From Nocardia jiangxiensis NBRC 101359 (lineage in GTDB: Bacteria > Actinomycetota > Actinomycetes > Mycobacteriales > Mycobacteriaceae), in the NCBI RefSeq assembly GCF_000308615.1, contig NZ_BAGB01000166.1, positions 62,001 to 126,000 of the forward strand: a stretch of DNA of 64,000 nt. The letters are read 5' to 3'. The notes beneath the pieces are model-generated. The model was not told the origin of the DNA. It made no database searches and was given only the letters and a program-made list of their open reading frames with translations. Of this stretch, positions 43,731 to 52,217 are shown piece by piece; within the stretch, counting starts at the first letter, position 1; each line of letters begins with the position of its first letter. A program made the position numbers and the translations under genes.

Positions 43731-45296
43731 TCATCCGATTTGTCGTTCTCGCCCTTGCCAATACGGAGCGCGGATCGACTTCTTGTCGACCTTGCCGGCC
43801 GGATTGACAGGCACGCTGTCGACGAACTCGACCGTCTTCGGAGCGGGAACGCTCCCCAGAGCGGCCTTGACGTGGTCGATCACTTCGCGCTCGGTAATCC
43901 GCGCACCCGGTTTCGGCACGACCACGGCATGGACAGCCTCGCCCCATTTCTGGTGCGGCACCCCGATCACCGCCGATTGCGCCACCGCCGGATGCGTCGC
44001 CAGCACATCTTCGACCTGTCGCGGGAAGACATTGAAACCACCGCTGACGACCATGTCCTTCTTACGATCGACGATATAGAGGAAACCATCCTCGTCGAGC
44101 CGACCGATATCGCCGGTGTGTACCCAGCCGTCACGCAGCGCTTCGCGATTGCGGGACGGATCGAGGTAGCCGAGCATCTGACCGAGCTGCTTCGAGCAGA
44201 TCTCGCCTACTTTCCCCACCGGAAGCAGTCGATCGTCGTCGTCCTGAATGCTCACTCGCACCTGGAACATCGGGCGACCGGCCGAGGCGAGACGCTCGAT
44301 CCACGCCGGCGAATCCAGGCGATGCTCGTTCTTGCGCAGGCATGAGACATATCCCTGTTCGGTCCCCGCGTAAGTCTGGATGAAGATCGGTCCGAAGACT
44401 TCCAGCGCCTCACGAAGTCGCTCCGGCGTGATCGGCGACCCCGCATAGATAATGGTCTGAAGAGACGACAGATCGTATTGACCCCGCTTCGGGTGGTCCA
44501 ACAGCAGGTAGACGATGGTCGGGACCACCGCTGTCGCAGTCACCCCGAACCGCTCGATGCTCGTCAACAGGCCCTCGACCTCGAGTCCCGGCAGCATGAC
44601 GTTCGTACCACCGCGCACGAACGTCGGCATCACGAAGATCTGGGTGAAGTGGGTCAGCGGCGCGCCGTGTGCGAATACCTCGCCGAATCGGATGTCGCCG
44701 ATTTCCAGCCCCGCCGAGATACTGTACTGCGCCCAGGTGAGATGAGAATTCACCACACCTTTCGGCTCACCGGTGCTGCCCGAGGTGAACAGGACATACG
44801 CCTCGTCGTCCTCGAACAGGTCTATCTCCGGCCGGGTGCTGGGCTGGATGCGTACCAGTTCCGAATAGTCCTGCGCATCATTCGGATTCGTCTCCGGGCT
44901 GCCGCCCAGTCGGACCAGATTCTGTAGCTTCGGTAACCGGTCCCGGATCGCGGCGACCTTGTCGTCGAACTGTGCGTGATAGATCAGCGTGGTCGCGTCG
45001 GTCTGCGCGAGGTTCGATCGGAACCCCTCCGCGGCCGACCGGATCGGCAGTTGGACGAGCACGCCGCCGGCCGCCCAGATCCCGTGCTGCGTCGGGATGA
45101 ACTCCAGGCAGTTCGGCAACAGCAACCCGACCCGTTCGCCCTTCTGCAGGCCCAGTGCTATCAGGCCGTTGGCGACACGGTTACGCCATTGGCCCAGCTC
45201 CCGGTACGTGATCGACCGGTCGCCGTCGATGATCGCCACTGAGGAGGAGTAGTAGGTGCACGCCCGATCCAGGACGTCCGGCAACGTACCCCACAT
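43731..45296 (-). CDS. Acyl-CoA ligase (AMP-forming)
   Basis: A 521-aa ANL ligase with the phosphate loop VLFTSGSTGEPKGVVNSH, YAGTEQGY, GWVHTGDIGRLDEDG, DRKKDMVVSGGFNVFP and the C-terminal lysine in VNPAGKVDKKS. It activates an acid to its CoA ester. The ATG at 45296 lies 2 nt after the NTF2-like gene's stop; the ribosome site is weak, suggesting coupled translation. The longer frame upstream is noise through that gene. Confidence 0.92.
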   Translation of the reverse strand: MWGTLPDVLDRACTYYSSSVAIIDGDRSITYRELGQWRNRVANGLIALGLQKGERVGLLLPNCLEFIPTQHGIWAAGGVLVQLPIRSAAEGFRSNLAQTDATTLIYHAQFDDKVAAIRDRLPKLQNLVRLGGSPETNPNDAQDYSELVRIQPSTRPEIDLFEDDEAYVLFTSGSTGEPKGVVNSHLTWAQYSISAGLEIGDIRFGEVFAHGAPLTHFTQIFVMPTFVRGGTNVMLPGLEVEGLLTSIERFGVTATAVVPTIVYLLLDHPKRGQYDLSSLQTIIYAGSPITPERLREALEVFGPIFIQTYAGTEQGYVSCLRKNEHRLDSPAWIERLASAGRPMFQVRVSIQDDDDRLLPVGKVGEICSKQLGQMLGYLDPSRNREALRDGWVHTGDIGRLDEDGFLYIVDRKKDMVVSGGFNVFPRQVEDVLATHPAVAQSAVIGVPHQKWGEAVHAVVVPKPGARITEREVIDHVKAALGSVPAPKTVEFVDSVPVNPAGKVDKKSIRAPYWQGRERQIG

Positions 45297-45298
45297 GG

Positions 45299-45802
45299 TC
45301 AGGAACCAGCGAGCGTCGAGGGGTCGAAGCCCTCGACCCAGTATTCGGGGGTGATGATCGGCAGGCCCAGCTCCTGCAGCACCGGGGTATCGTTCCAGTA
45401 GGTCGTCTCGCGTGCGATCTTTCCGTCGGCGTCGAGCTGGTGCCAGGTGATCCCCTGGGTGGTCAGGGTTTTGCCGCCGGTGGGAACGCCACGGTAGGTC
45501 TCGAGGTCCTGGCCGGTCCACTGCCAGCGGATCACCACGGCCGGGTTGCCACCCGTGCCTGCGAGCGAGAAGCTCTCGAAGACGTCGAAGCGGTGGATGC
45601 CGACACCATTGGCCGAATCGCTGTTCGCGAACGGCGCCAGTCGCGGGGCGAGTTCCGTCTTGGTGATCGCCGTGGACAGAACGTGGTCACGATCGGCGTG
45701 GTCGTCGTACACCAGGTCGTCGGCATACAGATCGACGGCAGCCTCGGTGTCGGTGGTCAGCGCTTTGATCCAGCGCTGAACGTGGTCGTCGTGCGTGCTC
45801 AT
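45299..45802 (-). CDS. NTF2-like (SnoaL-type) protein
   Basis: A 167-aa NTF2-like protein with HVQRWIKALTTDTEAAVDLY and AVVIRWQWTGQDLETYRGVP typical of SnoaL-like enzymes. A His or Asp pair for cyclase or hydratase chemistry may be present, but the reaction cannot be deduced. It is a paralogue of the next gene upstream (shared layout: WIKAL/WLKAF, PFANSDSANGVGI versus PYANKDTENGIGI). It is co-transcribed with the ligase. Confidence 0.82.
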   Translation of the reverse strand: MSTHDDHVQRWIKALTTDTEAAVDLYADDLVYDDHADRDHVLSTAITKTELAPRLAPFANSDSANGVGIHRFDVFESFSLAGTGGNPAVVIRWQWTGQDLETYRGVPTGGKTLTTQGITWHQLDADGKIARETTYWNDTPVLQELGLPIITPEYWVEGFDPSTLAGS

Positions 45803-45832
45803 GATTCGAATTCCCTTCGGAGAGTGCGTGGT

Positions 45833-46282
45833 TCAGGCATTGACGGGCTTGGCGACCGAGCGCGGCTCGATTGGCAGACCCAGCTCGCCGACCGCGGTGG
45901 CAACGTCCCAGAGACTCGCCTCCTTAACGATCAGCCCCTCGTCGTCGTAGACGTGGAACGTGATGCCACGCGCCCCGGGCACCTTGCCGTTGGTCGGCAC
46001 ACCGACGAATGCCGTCGCGGTCGGGGCCGTCCACGTCCACCGGTAGATCGCCGATTTCTCGTCGCCGACGACCTCGTCGATACGGAAATTGTTGATCCCG
46101 ATTCCGTTTTCTGTGTCTTTGTTCGCATACGGCGCGAAAACACGCAGCAGCTCGTCTCGGTCGGTAATCTTCTGACCGAGAATGGGGTCCTCGAAGAGGA
46201 ATCCGTCCGCGTAAAGCGCCACGACCGCCTCAGGGCTGTCCCGGAAGGCCTTCAGCCACTTGATCGCAAAGGTATGACTCAT
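45833..46282 (-). CDS. NTF2-like (SnoaL-type) protein
   Basis: A 149-aa NTF2-like protein, paralogous to the gene that follows it (see PYANKDTENGIGINNFRIDE and FVGVPTNGKVPGARGITFHV). Members of this group can form heterodimers or act in sequence. It is the first gene of the NTF2-NTF2-ligase-aldehyde dehydrogenase unit and is divergent from the SCP2-like gene. The start ATG follows a GGGAGAG sequence. Confidence 0.82.
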   Translation of the reverse strand: MSHTFAIKWLKAFRDSPEAVVALYADGFLFEDPILGQKITDRDELLRVFAPYANKDTENGIGINNFRIDEVVGDEKSAIYRWTWTAPTATAFVGVPTNGKVPGARGITFHVYDDEGLIVKEASLWDVATAVGELGLPIEPRSVAKPVNA

Positions 46283-46651
46283 AGAAGTTCACTCTCCCTC
46301 GGTTCGTGAGTAACACAATTCAAGGTATTGCGACCCAGGTCACCGATTCGACTTCCCCTCGGAGGAAAAGCACCGCCCTAAGGGGGGATGCGAGGGTATG
46401 CGGTCCGGAGAGCGCACATGAGTCGATGCCCTCCGGACCACGACGTTCGCGGCCATGAGACGGGCGAGGCCCGCCTTCGGACGGGCACACCCTCCCTCGG
46501 CCAACGCGGCCCCGCGACCCACACCTGCCAACTGGCATTTCCCAGGATTTTCTCCCCCTTCGTTGGTCTCAAATCCCTCTTCCGGGAGGTGTGGCCACCC
46601 GGCCGCCATTGCCAGACTGAGCTGAACACACACGAAGCAAAGGGTTGATCC
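46283..46651. promoter_or_regulatory. 369-bp divergent control region
   Basis: It lies between the NTF2-like operon and the SCP2-like gene and must hold both promoters. The sequence is rich in runs such as CCCTAAGGGGGG and has no strong palindrome of the types seen elsewhere; no boxes could be fixed. No credible gene is present. Confidence 0.4.
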
Positions 46652-47065
46652 ATGAGCACATTCAAAAATGCGGACGAGGTCTACACCTATATCGGTGGAA
46701 TTTTCGAAATCGCCACCAAGGAACCGGCGTTCGTCGAAGCCACCGCGGGCACCGGATTGGTCGTGAAGCTGATCCAGAACGATCCCGATGCGGTCATGGT
46801 GATCGATTTCCCGGGCCAGCTGGTCACGAGCGGCGACGCAGCGCGGAATATGGAAGCCACCGTGCAGCTTCGGATGTCGTCGGACAACAGTAACCGGTTC
46901 TGGCAGGGCAAGCTCAACTTCACACTCGCGATGGCTCAGCGGAAGGTCAAGCTCGATGGCAAACGGTCAATTGCGTTGAAGCTGCTTCCGCTGACTGCGG
47001 GATTGTTCGACGTCTACAAGAAGCTGCTCGTCGATGCCGGTCGCGAGGATCTGCTGATCCGCTAG
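46652..47065 (+). CDS. SCP2-like sterol/lipid-binding domain protein
   Basis: A 137-aa single-domain protein with the SCP2 pattern of alternating strands and helices: AGTGLVVKLIQNDPDAVMVI, ATVQLRMSSDNSNRFWQGKL and FTLAMAQRKVKLDGKRSIAL. Such proteins bind lipids or acyl-CoA and may hand substrate to enzymes. It is followed 45 bp later by an acyl-CoA dehydrogenase gene, and its position near the mce operon suggests handling of imported lipids (inference). Confidence 0.82.
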   Translation: MSTFKNADEVYTYIGGIFEIATKEPAFVEATAGTGLVVKLIQNDPDAVMVIDFPGQLVTSGDAARNMEATVQLRMSSDNSNRFWQGKLNFTLAMAQRKVKLDGKRSIALKLLPLTAGLFDVYKKLLVDAGREDLLIR

Positions 47066-47110
47066 AAAACCTTCTACCCCAACACTTCTCACTACAATCA
47101 AGGAGCAGGC

Positions 47111-48349
47111 ATGCTGAACCCGGATATGACCGACGAAGAGTTTCAACCGTACTTCGAGAAGGCCCAGAAGGTCTCGAAGTTCTTCCGCGAGATCGGACCC
47201 GAGTACGACGAGAAGAACACCTTCGCATATCCCTCGATCAAGGCGTTCAAGGACTCGGGCCTCGGCGCGCTGCCGGTGCCGCGAAGCTTCGGCGGACTGG
47301 GCGGCGACTTGCTGCAGACCTCCAAGGTGGTCAGCGAACTGTCCAAGGGCGACTCCGCGATCACCCTCGCCTACAACATGCACTACATCATGGTCGGCAT
47401 CGCCGGCAATCTGATGAGCGAGGAGCAGAACAAGTACTGGCTCGGTCGCGTGGCGGAGGGCGACCTCATCTTCGGCCCGTTCTCCGAGCAGCGCGCCGGG
47501 TTCAGTGGCCTGGCCGATATGAAGGCGGTTCCCCAGCCCGAGGGCGGCTGGCGACTATACGGCAAGAAGACCTGGGGCACCCTCTGTGAGGCCGCGGACA
47601 TCATCACCACTAACGCGACCATCACCGACGCCGAGGGCAACCTGCCCGAGGATTTCCAGGAGCGAGTCAACGCCGAGAGCTTCTTCATCGGCGAGTTCAA
47701 GGTCGACGAGAACGGCCAGGGTGACGGGATCCGGATCGAGAAGACCTGGAACGCTCTGGGAATGCATGCCACCGGCACGCAGACAATCCACTTCGAAGGC
47801 TATTACGTCCCCGAAGACGGCTTCATCTGCGAGTGGCGCTCAGGAGCATTCGGGGTGCTCGAGTGGGCCTCACTGATGTTCGCCAGCATCTACCTCGGCA
47901 TGCAGTACCGCGTGCTGGAGGAGTCGCGGGCGGTGCTGTCGAAGAAGACGCTCGGCGCCACCTTCGGCGCGATCGTCGCTCAGGACACCAAGGTCGCCGG
48001 CGTCGGCCACATCATCGATGGCATCGGCGACATGGCCTCGCGCGTCGAGGTGAGCCGACGGGTGCTGTACCAGACCTGTCAGGAACTTATCGATGGGAAG
48101 GACGACGAGTGGCCGCTGGAACTGCGATTCCCCTACATCGGCCTGGCCAAGACTTTCATCGCCGACAACGTTCTGCACATGACCCGGCACGCCATGAGCA
48201 TGGTCGGCGGCTCGTCCTTCCGCAAGGGCACGATCTTCGAACGCCTCTACCGTGACTCCGCGGCGGCGATGTTCCAGCCCCTCAACGCCGACCAGTCCCG
48301 GACATACATCGGTGAGTTCCTGCTCCAGCCCGAGGAACTCGCCGACTGA
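47111..48349 (+). CDS. Atypical acyl-CoA dehydrogenase family protein
   Basis: A 412-aa acyl-CoA dehydrogenase-family protein, diverged from those of the first cluster. The usual SEPxAGSD flavin motif is SEQRAGFSGLADMKA, a 25-residue insertion (AEGNLPEDFQERVNAES) follows the middle domain, and the C-terminal end reads VGGSSFRKGTIFERLYRD with a possible catalytic Glu. It may act on an unusual lipid or be a related flavoprotein. It forms a two-gene unit with the SCP2-like protein and ends at a strong terminator. Confidence 0.85.
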   Translation: MLNPDMTDEEFQPYFEKAQKVSKFFREIGPEYDEKNTFAYPSIKAFKDSGLGALPVPRSFGGLGGDLLQTSKVVSELSKGDSAITLAYNMHYIMVGIAGNLMSEEQNKYWLGRVAEGDLIFGPFSEQRAGFSGLADMKAVPQPEGGWRLYGKKTWGTLCEAADIITTNATITDAEGNLPEDFQERVNAESFFIGEFKVDENGQGDGIRIEKTWNALGMHATGTQTIHFEGYYVPEDGFICEWRSGAFGVLEWASLMFASIYLGMQYRVLEESRAVLSKKTLGATFGAIVAQDTKVAGVGHIIDGIGDMASRVEVSRRVLYQTCQELIDGKDDEWPLELRFPYIGLAKTFIADNVLHMTRHAMSMVGGSSFRKGTIFERLYRDSAAAMFQPLNADQSRTYIGEFLLQPEELAD

Positions 48350-48365
48350 CATCGGCATCAGGATC

Positions 48366-48402
48366 GAAGCAACCCCCGGCCGAACAGGCCGGGGGTTGCT
48401 TC
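48366..48402. terminator. Bidirectional terminator hairpin
   Basis: A perfect 16-bp stem (GAAGCAACCCCCGGCC) with a GAACA loop separates the acyl-CoA dehydrogenase gene from the convergent mce operon. Confidence 0.85.
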
Positions 48403-48423
48403 GTCACCCGAGAGCTTCGCCGA

Positions 48424-48510
48424 TCACGACGGCGGAAGATGACCTCGAATGAGCAGCCACGCAATCGCGGTAACCAGGTTCTGGATGGGATCGACCAGAT
48501 CGATGGTCAT
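48424..48510 (-). CDS. Predicted 28-aa hydrophobic microprotein at the end of the mce operon
   Basis: An open frame of 28 codons starts 24 nt after the mceG stop. AAGGAG stands 5 nt before its ATG, as good as any ribosome site in the operon. The product runs MTIDLVDPIQNLVTAIAW and ends LLIRGHLPPS; residues 9-22 could span or enter a membrane. It lies before the operon terminator. Its length is below most gene-calling limits, so its absence from annotations would be expected. Function unknown; chance cannot be excluded for so short a frame. Confidence 0.5.
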   Translation of the reverse strand: MTIDLVDPIQNLVTAIAWLLIRGHLPPS

Positions 48511-48533
48511 GGAGTCTCCTTGTAGGACAGGCG

Positions 48534-49529
48534 TCAGGCGGAGAGCCCGGCCGGTTCGAGCATCTCCTCGATGGCACGCCGAGCATTCTGCGGAAGCGTG
48601 TGCAGGATGCCGCGCACGCGTTCCTCGCGCCGCGCCGCGGCCTGCCGGAAAGGCATTCCCGGGGTCGGTTGCATCTGCGGCACGATACCCTCGACGTCCT
48701 CGACGCCGCCGGCGTGATGACCGGCGTCGACAAGTGCCTGCTCGTGCGCCATCTGAGCCTCGTCCTTCTCCTCGCTCATGCCGATCGGGCCGATCATGCG
48801 GCCGTTGAGGAACTGCTTGACGACCGGCTCATCGCTGGTGAGGAGCACTTCGCGGGGACCGAACATGACCAGTTCGCGGCGGAACAACATACCGATGTTG
48901 TCGGGCACGGTGCGGGCCAGGTTGATGTTGTGTGTGACGATCAGGAATGTCGCATCGATCTGTGCGTTGATATCGAGGAACAACTGGCTGATGTAGGTGG
49001 TGCGGACAGGGTCGAGTCCCGAGTCCGGCTCGTCGACCAGGATGATCTGCGGATCCAGTACCAGAGCCCGCGCCAGGCCCGCACGTTTGCGCATCCCGCC
49101 CGAAATCTCGCCCGGCAATTTGGTTTCCGCGCCGGTGAGGCCGACCAGGTCGAGCTTGTCCATGACGATCTTCTTGATCTCGGATTCACTCTTCTTGGTG
49201 TGCTCGCGCAACGGGAACGCCGTGTTGTCGAACAAGGTCATCGACCCGAACAACGCACCGTCCTGGAACAGCACGCCGAACAACTTGCGGATCTCGTAGA
49301 GTTCCTTCTCACTGCATTCCAGAATGTCGGTCCCATCGATCAGGATGGAGCCGTACTCGGGCCGCAGCAGCCCGATGAGCGACTTGAGGAACACCGACTT
49401 GCCGGTGCCGGAGGGGCCCAGCAGCACACTGACCTCGCCCGGCGGCAGAGTCAGCGTGACATCACGCCAAATCGTCTGGGAGCCGAACGATTTCGTCAAT
49501 CCTTCGACATGGACTTCGACACCACTCAC
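48534..49529 (-). CDS. mceG: Mce transporter ATPase MceG (Mkl)
   Basis: A 331-aa ABC ATPase that energises Mce/YrbE lipid importers. Walker A is GPSGTGKS (38-45), the signature is ISGGMRKRAGLARAL, and Walker B is IILVDEPDSGLDP. After about residue 245 comes the C-terminal extension typical of MceG. It is encoded in the same operon as the permeases, 33 bp after the last Mce-associated gene, whereas mycobacteria keep mceG apart from their mce operons. Confidence 0.95.
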   Translation of the reverse strand: MSGVEVHVEGLTKSFGSQTIWRDVTLTLPPGEVSVLLGPSGTGKSVFLKSLIGLLRPEYGSILIDGTDILECSEKELYEIRKLFGVLFQDGALFGSMTLFDNTAFPLREHTKKSESEIKKIVMDKLDLVGLTGAETKLPGEISGGMRKRAGLARALVLDPQIILVDEPDSGLDPVRTTYISQLFLDINAQIDATFLIVTHNINLARTVPDNIGMLFRRELVMFGPREVLLTSDEPVVKQFLNGRMIGPIGMSEEKDEAQMAHEQALVDAGHHAGGVEDVEGIVPQMQPTPGMPFRQAAARREERVRGILHTLPQNARRAIEEMLEPAGLSA

Positions 49530-49562
49530 GATGACTCTCCTTCTCCTACGCTGCCCTGGCGG

Positions 49563-50252
49563 TCAGAACAGCGGATCGAACCGGTTGATCAACCACCGCC
49601 CCTGCACCTTCGTCAGGCCCACGCGCAAGGCGTTCTGCGACTGGGACGGTTGCGGATTGCCCGCGACAGTCGTGGTTTGGTTGATGTAGACGATGACGGC
49701 GGCCTTGTCCTCGGACACCGATTCCACCGCCGCACCCACGGGTGTGGCTTGCATGCTGACTTGCTTCTCCTTGGCGGTCGGGCCGACCACGGTGTCCGCC
49801 AGCTGACCGTAGGTATCGAGAAATTCGCCGGTCAGACGGGTTTTCGCGGAAGCGAGGTCCTGCTCGACGGTCTCCGGCTTGTAGGACAGCACCACTACCG
49901 CACTGTCGGAGGCCGCCTTTGCGACGGTGTCGCGGGCGGAAGCGAGGTCACGATCGGCCGAGTGCTGGACCAGCAACTGTAGCGAAACCAGCAGCGCCAG
50001 AATGAGAATCGGCACAACGGCGGCACCAACGAGGCGCCGGCGACTGTGCTGCCGCCTGCGCATCAGGCCGTTCCACCAGGCGAAGCCCAGGGCAGCGACG
50101 ATAACGACTCCGCACACCACCTGCATCCACACCGGATTCCCCAACACCGAGGAGACGGCGGCGATCGCCGCGGCGACGATCGCCGCCGGAACCAGATCTG
50201 CCGCGATCGATACGACTGTGCGTAGGTAGCGGGTACCGGTACGGACGCTCAT
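49563..50252 (-). CDS. Mce-associated membrane protein, type B copy 2
   Basis: A 229-aa protein with two or three N-terminal membrane helices (VPAAIVAAAIAAVSSVLG, VVCGVVIVAALGFAWW and VVPILILALLVSLQLLV) followed by an extracytoplasmic NTF2-like domain ending in QGRWLINRFDPLF. The same ending, GQWLIDRMEPL, occurs in the gene at 50938. Such proteins stabilise Mce complexes in mycobacteria. It overlaps the preceding gene by 4 bp. Confidence 0.88.
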   Translation of the reverse strand: MSVRTGTRYLRTVVSIAADLVPAAIVAAAIAAVSSVLGNPVWMQVVCGVVIVAALGFAWWNGLMRRRQHSRRRLVGAAVVPILILALLVSLQLLVQHSADRDLASARDTVAKAASDSAVVVLSYKPETVEQDLASAKTRLTGEFLDTYGQLADTVVGPTAKEKQVSMQATPVGAAVESVSEDKAAVIVYINQTTTVAGNPQPSQSQNALRVGLTKVQGRWLINRFDPLF

Positions 50253-50941
50253 TGGACGAACCCCACTTTCGAAAGCTTGTACTTTCCGCCGACCTCCGTG
50301 ATGTCGACGCGCAGCTGGTACTGCTTCGGCTCGGTCTTCACCTGCACCCCGTTGGGCGGTGCCAGGCTGTGGCTCGCCTGGTCCGGCCCCGGAGCCTGGT
50401 TCGACTGCGGCAGCGGAACCGACGTCTGGGATGTAGCGACGACCAGGACGGTCACGCTCCCGTCCCGGTTGTGCCGCTCGATACCGGCGGCGACGCCGTG
50501 TCCGGTACTCACGCCGCCAGATGCCTGCATCGTGTCCAGGACCGAACGTTTACGCGCGTCGAATTCGTCATGCCACTGCCCGGTCGAGTTCGCCAGCACG
50601 CGGTCCACGTATCCGCCGGCATCCGCGGAGTCGGTCGAAATCAGTTGTGCCACTGCGTCCATCGAGAACTGCATGATCTGCTGATCATGATCGTTGTTCC
50701 GGACAACCGTGTGGTGTCCGCTCATCGACCAGCCACCGGCCACACAACCGACCACGAAGATGAGCGAGAGAAGCCCGGCGGCGATACGAATCGCCAGGTA
50801 TCGACGTCCGGTGTGGGGCTGCGGCGCATCGGATTCCGGCTCCGGGTCCGCTTGGGCGATGCCCGTCTCCGATTCGGTGGTGTCCAGATCCGCTTCGGCG
50901 ATAACCGGCGCCTCGTCCTTCGCGATGTCCACGGTTCTCAC
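50249..50941 (-). CDS. Mce-associated membrane protein, type A copy 2
   Basis: A 230-aa protein with an acidic cytoplasmic N-terminus, one membrane helix (LAIRIAAGLLSLIFVVGCVA) and an outer domain ending GGKYKLSKVGFVQ. The GTG at 50941 is chosen because it overlaps the previous stop (GTGA) and has GGAG upstream; an ATG at 50968 would give a 31-bp overlap. It is a paralogue of the gene at 51525. Confidence 0.87.
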   Translation of the reverse strand: MRTVDIAKDEAPVIAEADLDTTESETGIAQADPEPESDAPQPHTGRRYLAIRIAAGLLSLIFVVGCVAGGWSMSGHHTVVRNNDHDQQIMQFSMDAVAQLISTDSADAGGYVDRVLANSTGQWHDEFDARKRSVLDTMQASGGVSTGHGVAAGIERHNRDGSVTVLVVATSQTSVPLPQSNQAPGPDQASHSLAPPNGVQVKTEPKQYQLRVDITEVGGKYKLSKVGFVQ

Positions 50942-51528
50942 AGCGGCTCCATTCGGTCGATCAGCCATTGGCCGTGCGGTCTGACCACGTGCACCCGGGT
51001 GCTGCTGACCAGATAGGCCGGATCCGGCTTCGTGCTGTTCGTGGTCACTCCGCGCAGAAAGACCAGCACCACCGCGGAGTCGTCACCGGCCGATACCAGC
51101 GAGGTACCACTGACCTCCCATCGGGCGGCGACGTGGGATTGCTTGGCCTGCGGGATGAGCGTGTCAGCGGTCAGCTTCGAATACGAGGCCAGGAAATTCC
51201 CGGTGAGGTGACTCTCGGCTTGGCGCACGTCCGAGTCGACCGAATCGGCCCGGTAGGTGAGCACACTCGCGGTGAGCTTTCCAGCCTGCTCGGCGACGCT
51301 GCTGCGAATCTCGTTGGTGTGCCGGTCGGGAACCGTGTAGCAGAAGTACCCGACCGCCGCGAACGCCGTCGCCAGAACCGCCAGCAGCGCAAGCACACTC
51401 AATTTCAACGCCCCGCGGCCGGAAATGCGCCGCCGCAGATCCACCGAGCCGATCCTCCGCTGAATCATCGACATCGGCCGGCCACCGACGGCGAAGGGAA
51501 TTCTCGATACCCCCAGGCGCGCGATCAT
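50938..51528 (-). CDS. Mce-associated membrane protein, type B copy 1
   Basis: A 196-aa protein with one N-terminal helix (LSVLALLAVLATAFAAVGYF) and an outer domain with YRADSVDSDVRQAESHLTGN and the ending HGQWLIDRMEPL. ATG overlaps the previous stop codon (ATGA). It pairs with the type A gene before it. Confidence 0.88.
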   Translation of the reverse strand: MIARLGVSRIPFAVGGRPMSMIQRRIGSVDLRRRISGRGALKLSVLALLAVLATAFAAVGYFCYTVPDRHTNEIRSSVAEQAGKLTASVLTYRADSVDSDVRQAESHLTGNFLASYSKLTADTLIPQAKQSHVAARWEVSGTSLVSAGDDSAVVLVFLRGVTTNSTKPDPAYLVSSTRVHVVRPHGQWLIDRMEPL

Positions 51529-52217
51529 GGGACGACCTCGACCTTCGAGAGTTTGTAGCCCCCTGCTGCCTGGACCACATCGACCCGCAGACGCCAGGTT
51601 CTCGGATCGTCCTTGGCGCCCGAGGAATTGGACACCTTGGACACCGCCGTCACCAGCACGGTGGTACTGCCGTCGGGGTTGTGCCGCTCGATTCCGGCGC
51701 CCAGGATTTCGCCTGTCGAGTCGGTCTTCGAATCGTTGATCGCACCGACGAAGTTGTTCTGGACTCCCCGAAATTCCGCCAGCCACTGACCGGTCGCATC
51801 GAAGGCGATGCGGTTCGCGCTGCCCGTGGGATCCTTGACACTCGGCGATATGAGGTTGACGACCTCCTGACGGGCGGCCCCCAACAGGGCCAGATCTCGT
51901 TCACCGGCCCGGTCGCTGTTGCGATGCACGATGACCAGCGCGATCGCCGCCGTCGCCAACCCCGCCAGCACAAGTACGACCAGCGCCGCGCCGACCGCGT
52001 TCAGGCTCGGGCGCACGAGCCATCGCGAGGCGGCGTTGCGCGGTGCGTCCTCGTCAGTGCTCTCGGAATCGATGGCATCCGAGGCCTGTTCGTCCTCGAG
52101 GTCCTCGGGATTGAACTCTGCCGTCTCCCGCTCCGTGGCGATTTCTCGCTCGTCGCCGACGTCCTCCTCAGCGGTCGGCGATTCGCTCCGTGGGGGCGCG
52201 GCGGTTCGGTGCGTCAT
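51525..52217 (-). CDS. Mce-associated membrane protein, type A copy 1
   Basis: A 230-aa protein with a long acidic N-terminus (residues 1-60 rich in E and D), a single helix (AVGAALVVLVLAGLATAAIA) and an outer domain ending GGYKLSKVEVVP. The start is fixed by the TAATG overlap with mceF. Together with the next three genes it gives the order A-B-A-B. Confidence 0.88.
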   Translation of the reverse strand: MTHRTAAPPRSESPTAEEDVGDEREIATERETAEFNPEDLEDEQASDAIDSESTDEDAPRNAASRWLVRPSLNAVGAALVVLVLAGLATAAIALVIVHRNSDRAGERDLALLGAARQEVVNLISPSVKDPTGSANRIAFDATGQWLAEFRGVQNNFVGAINDSKTDSTGEILGAGIERHNPDGSTTVLVTAVSKVSNSSGAKDDPRTWRLRVDVVQAAGGYKLSKVEVVP

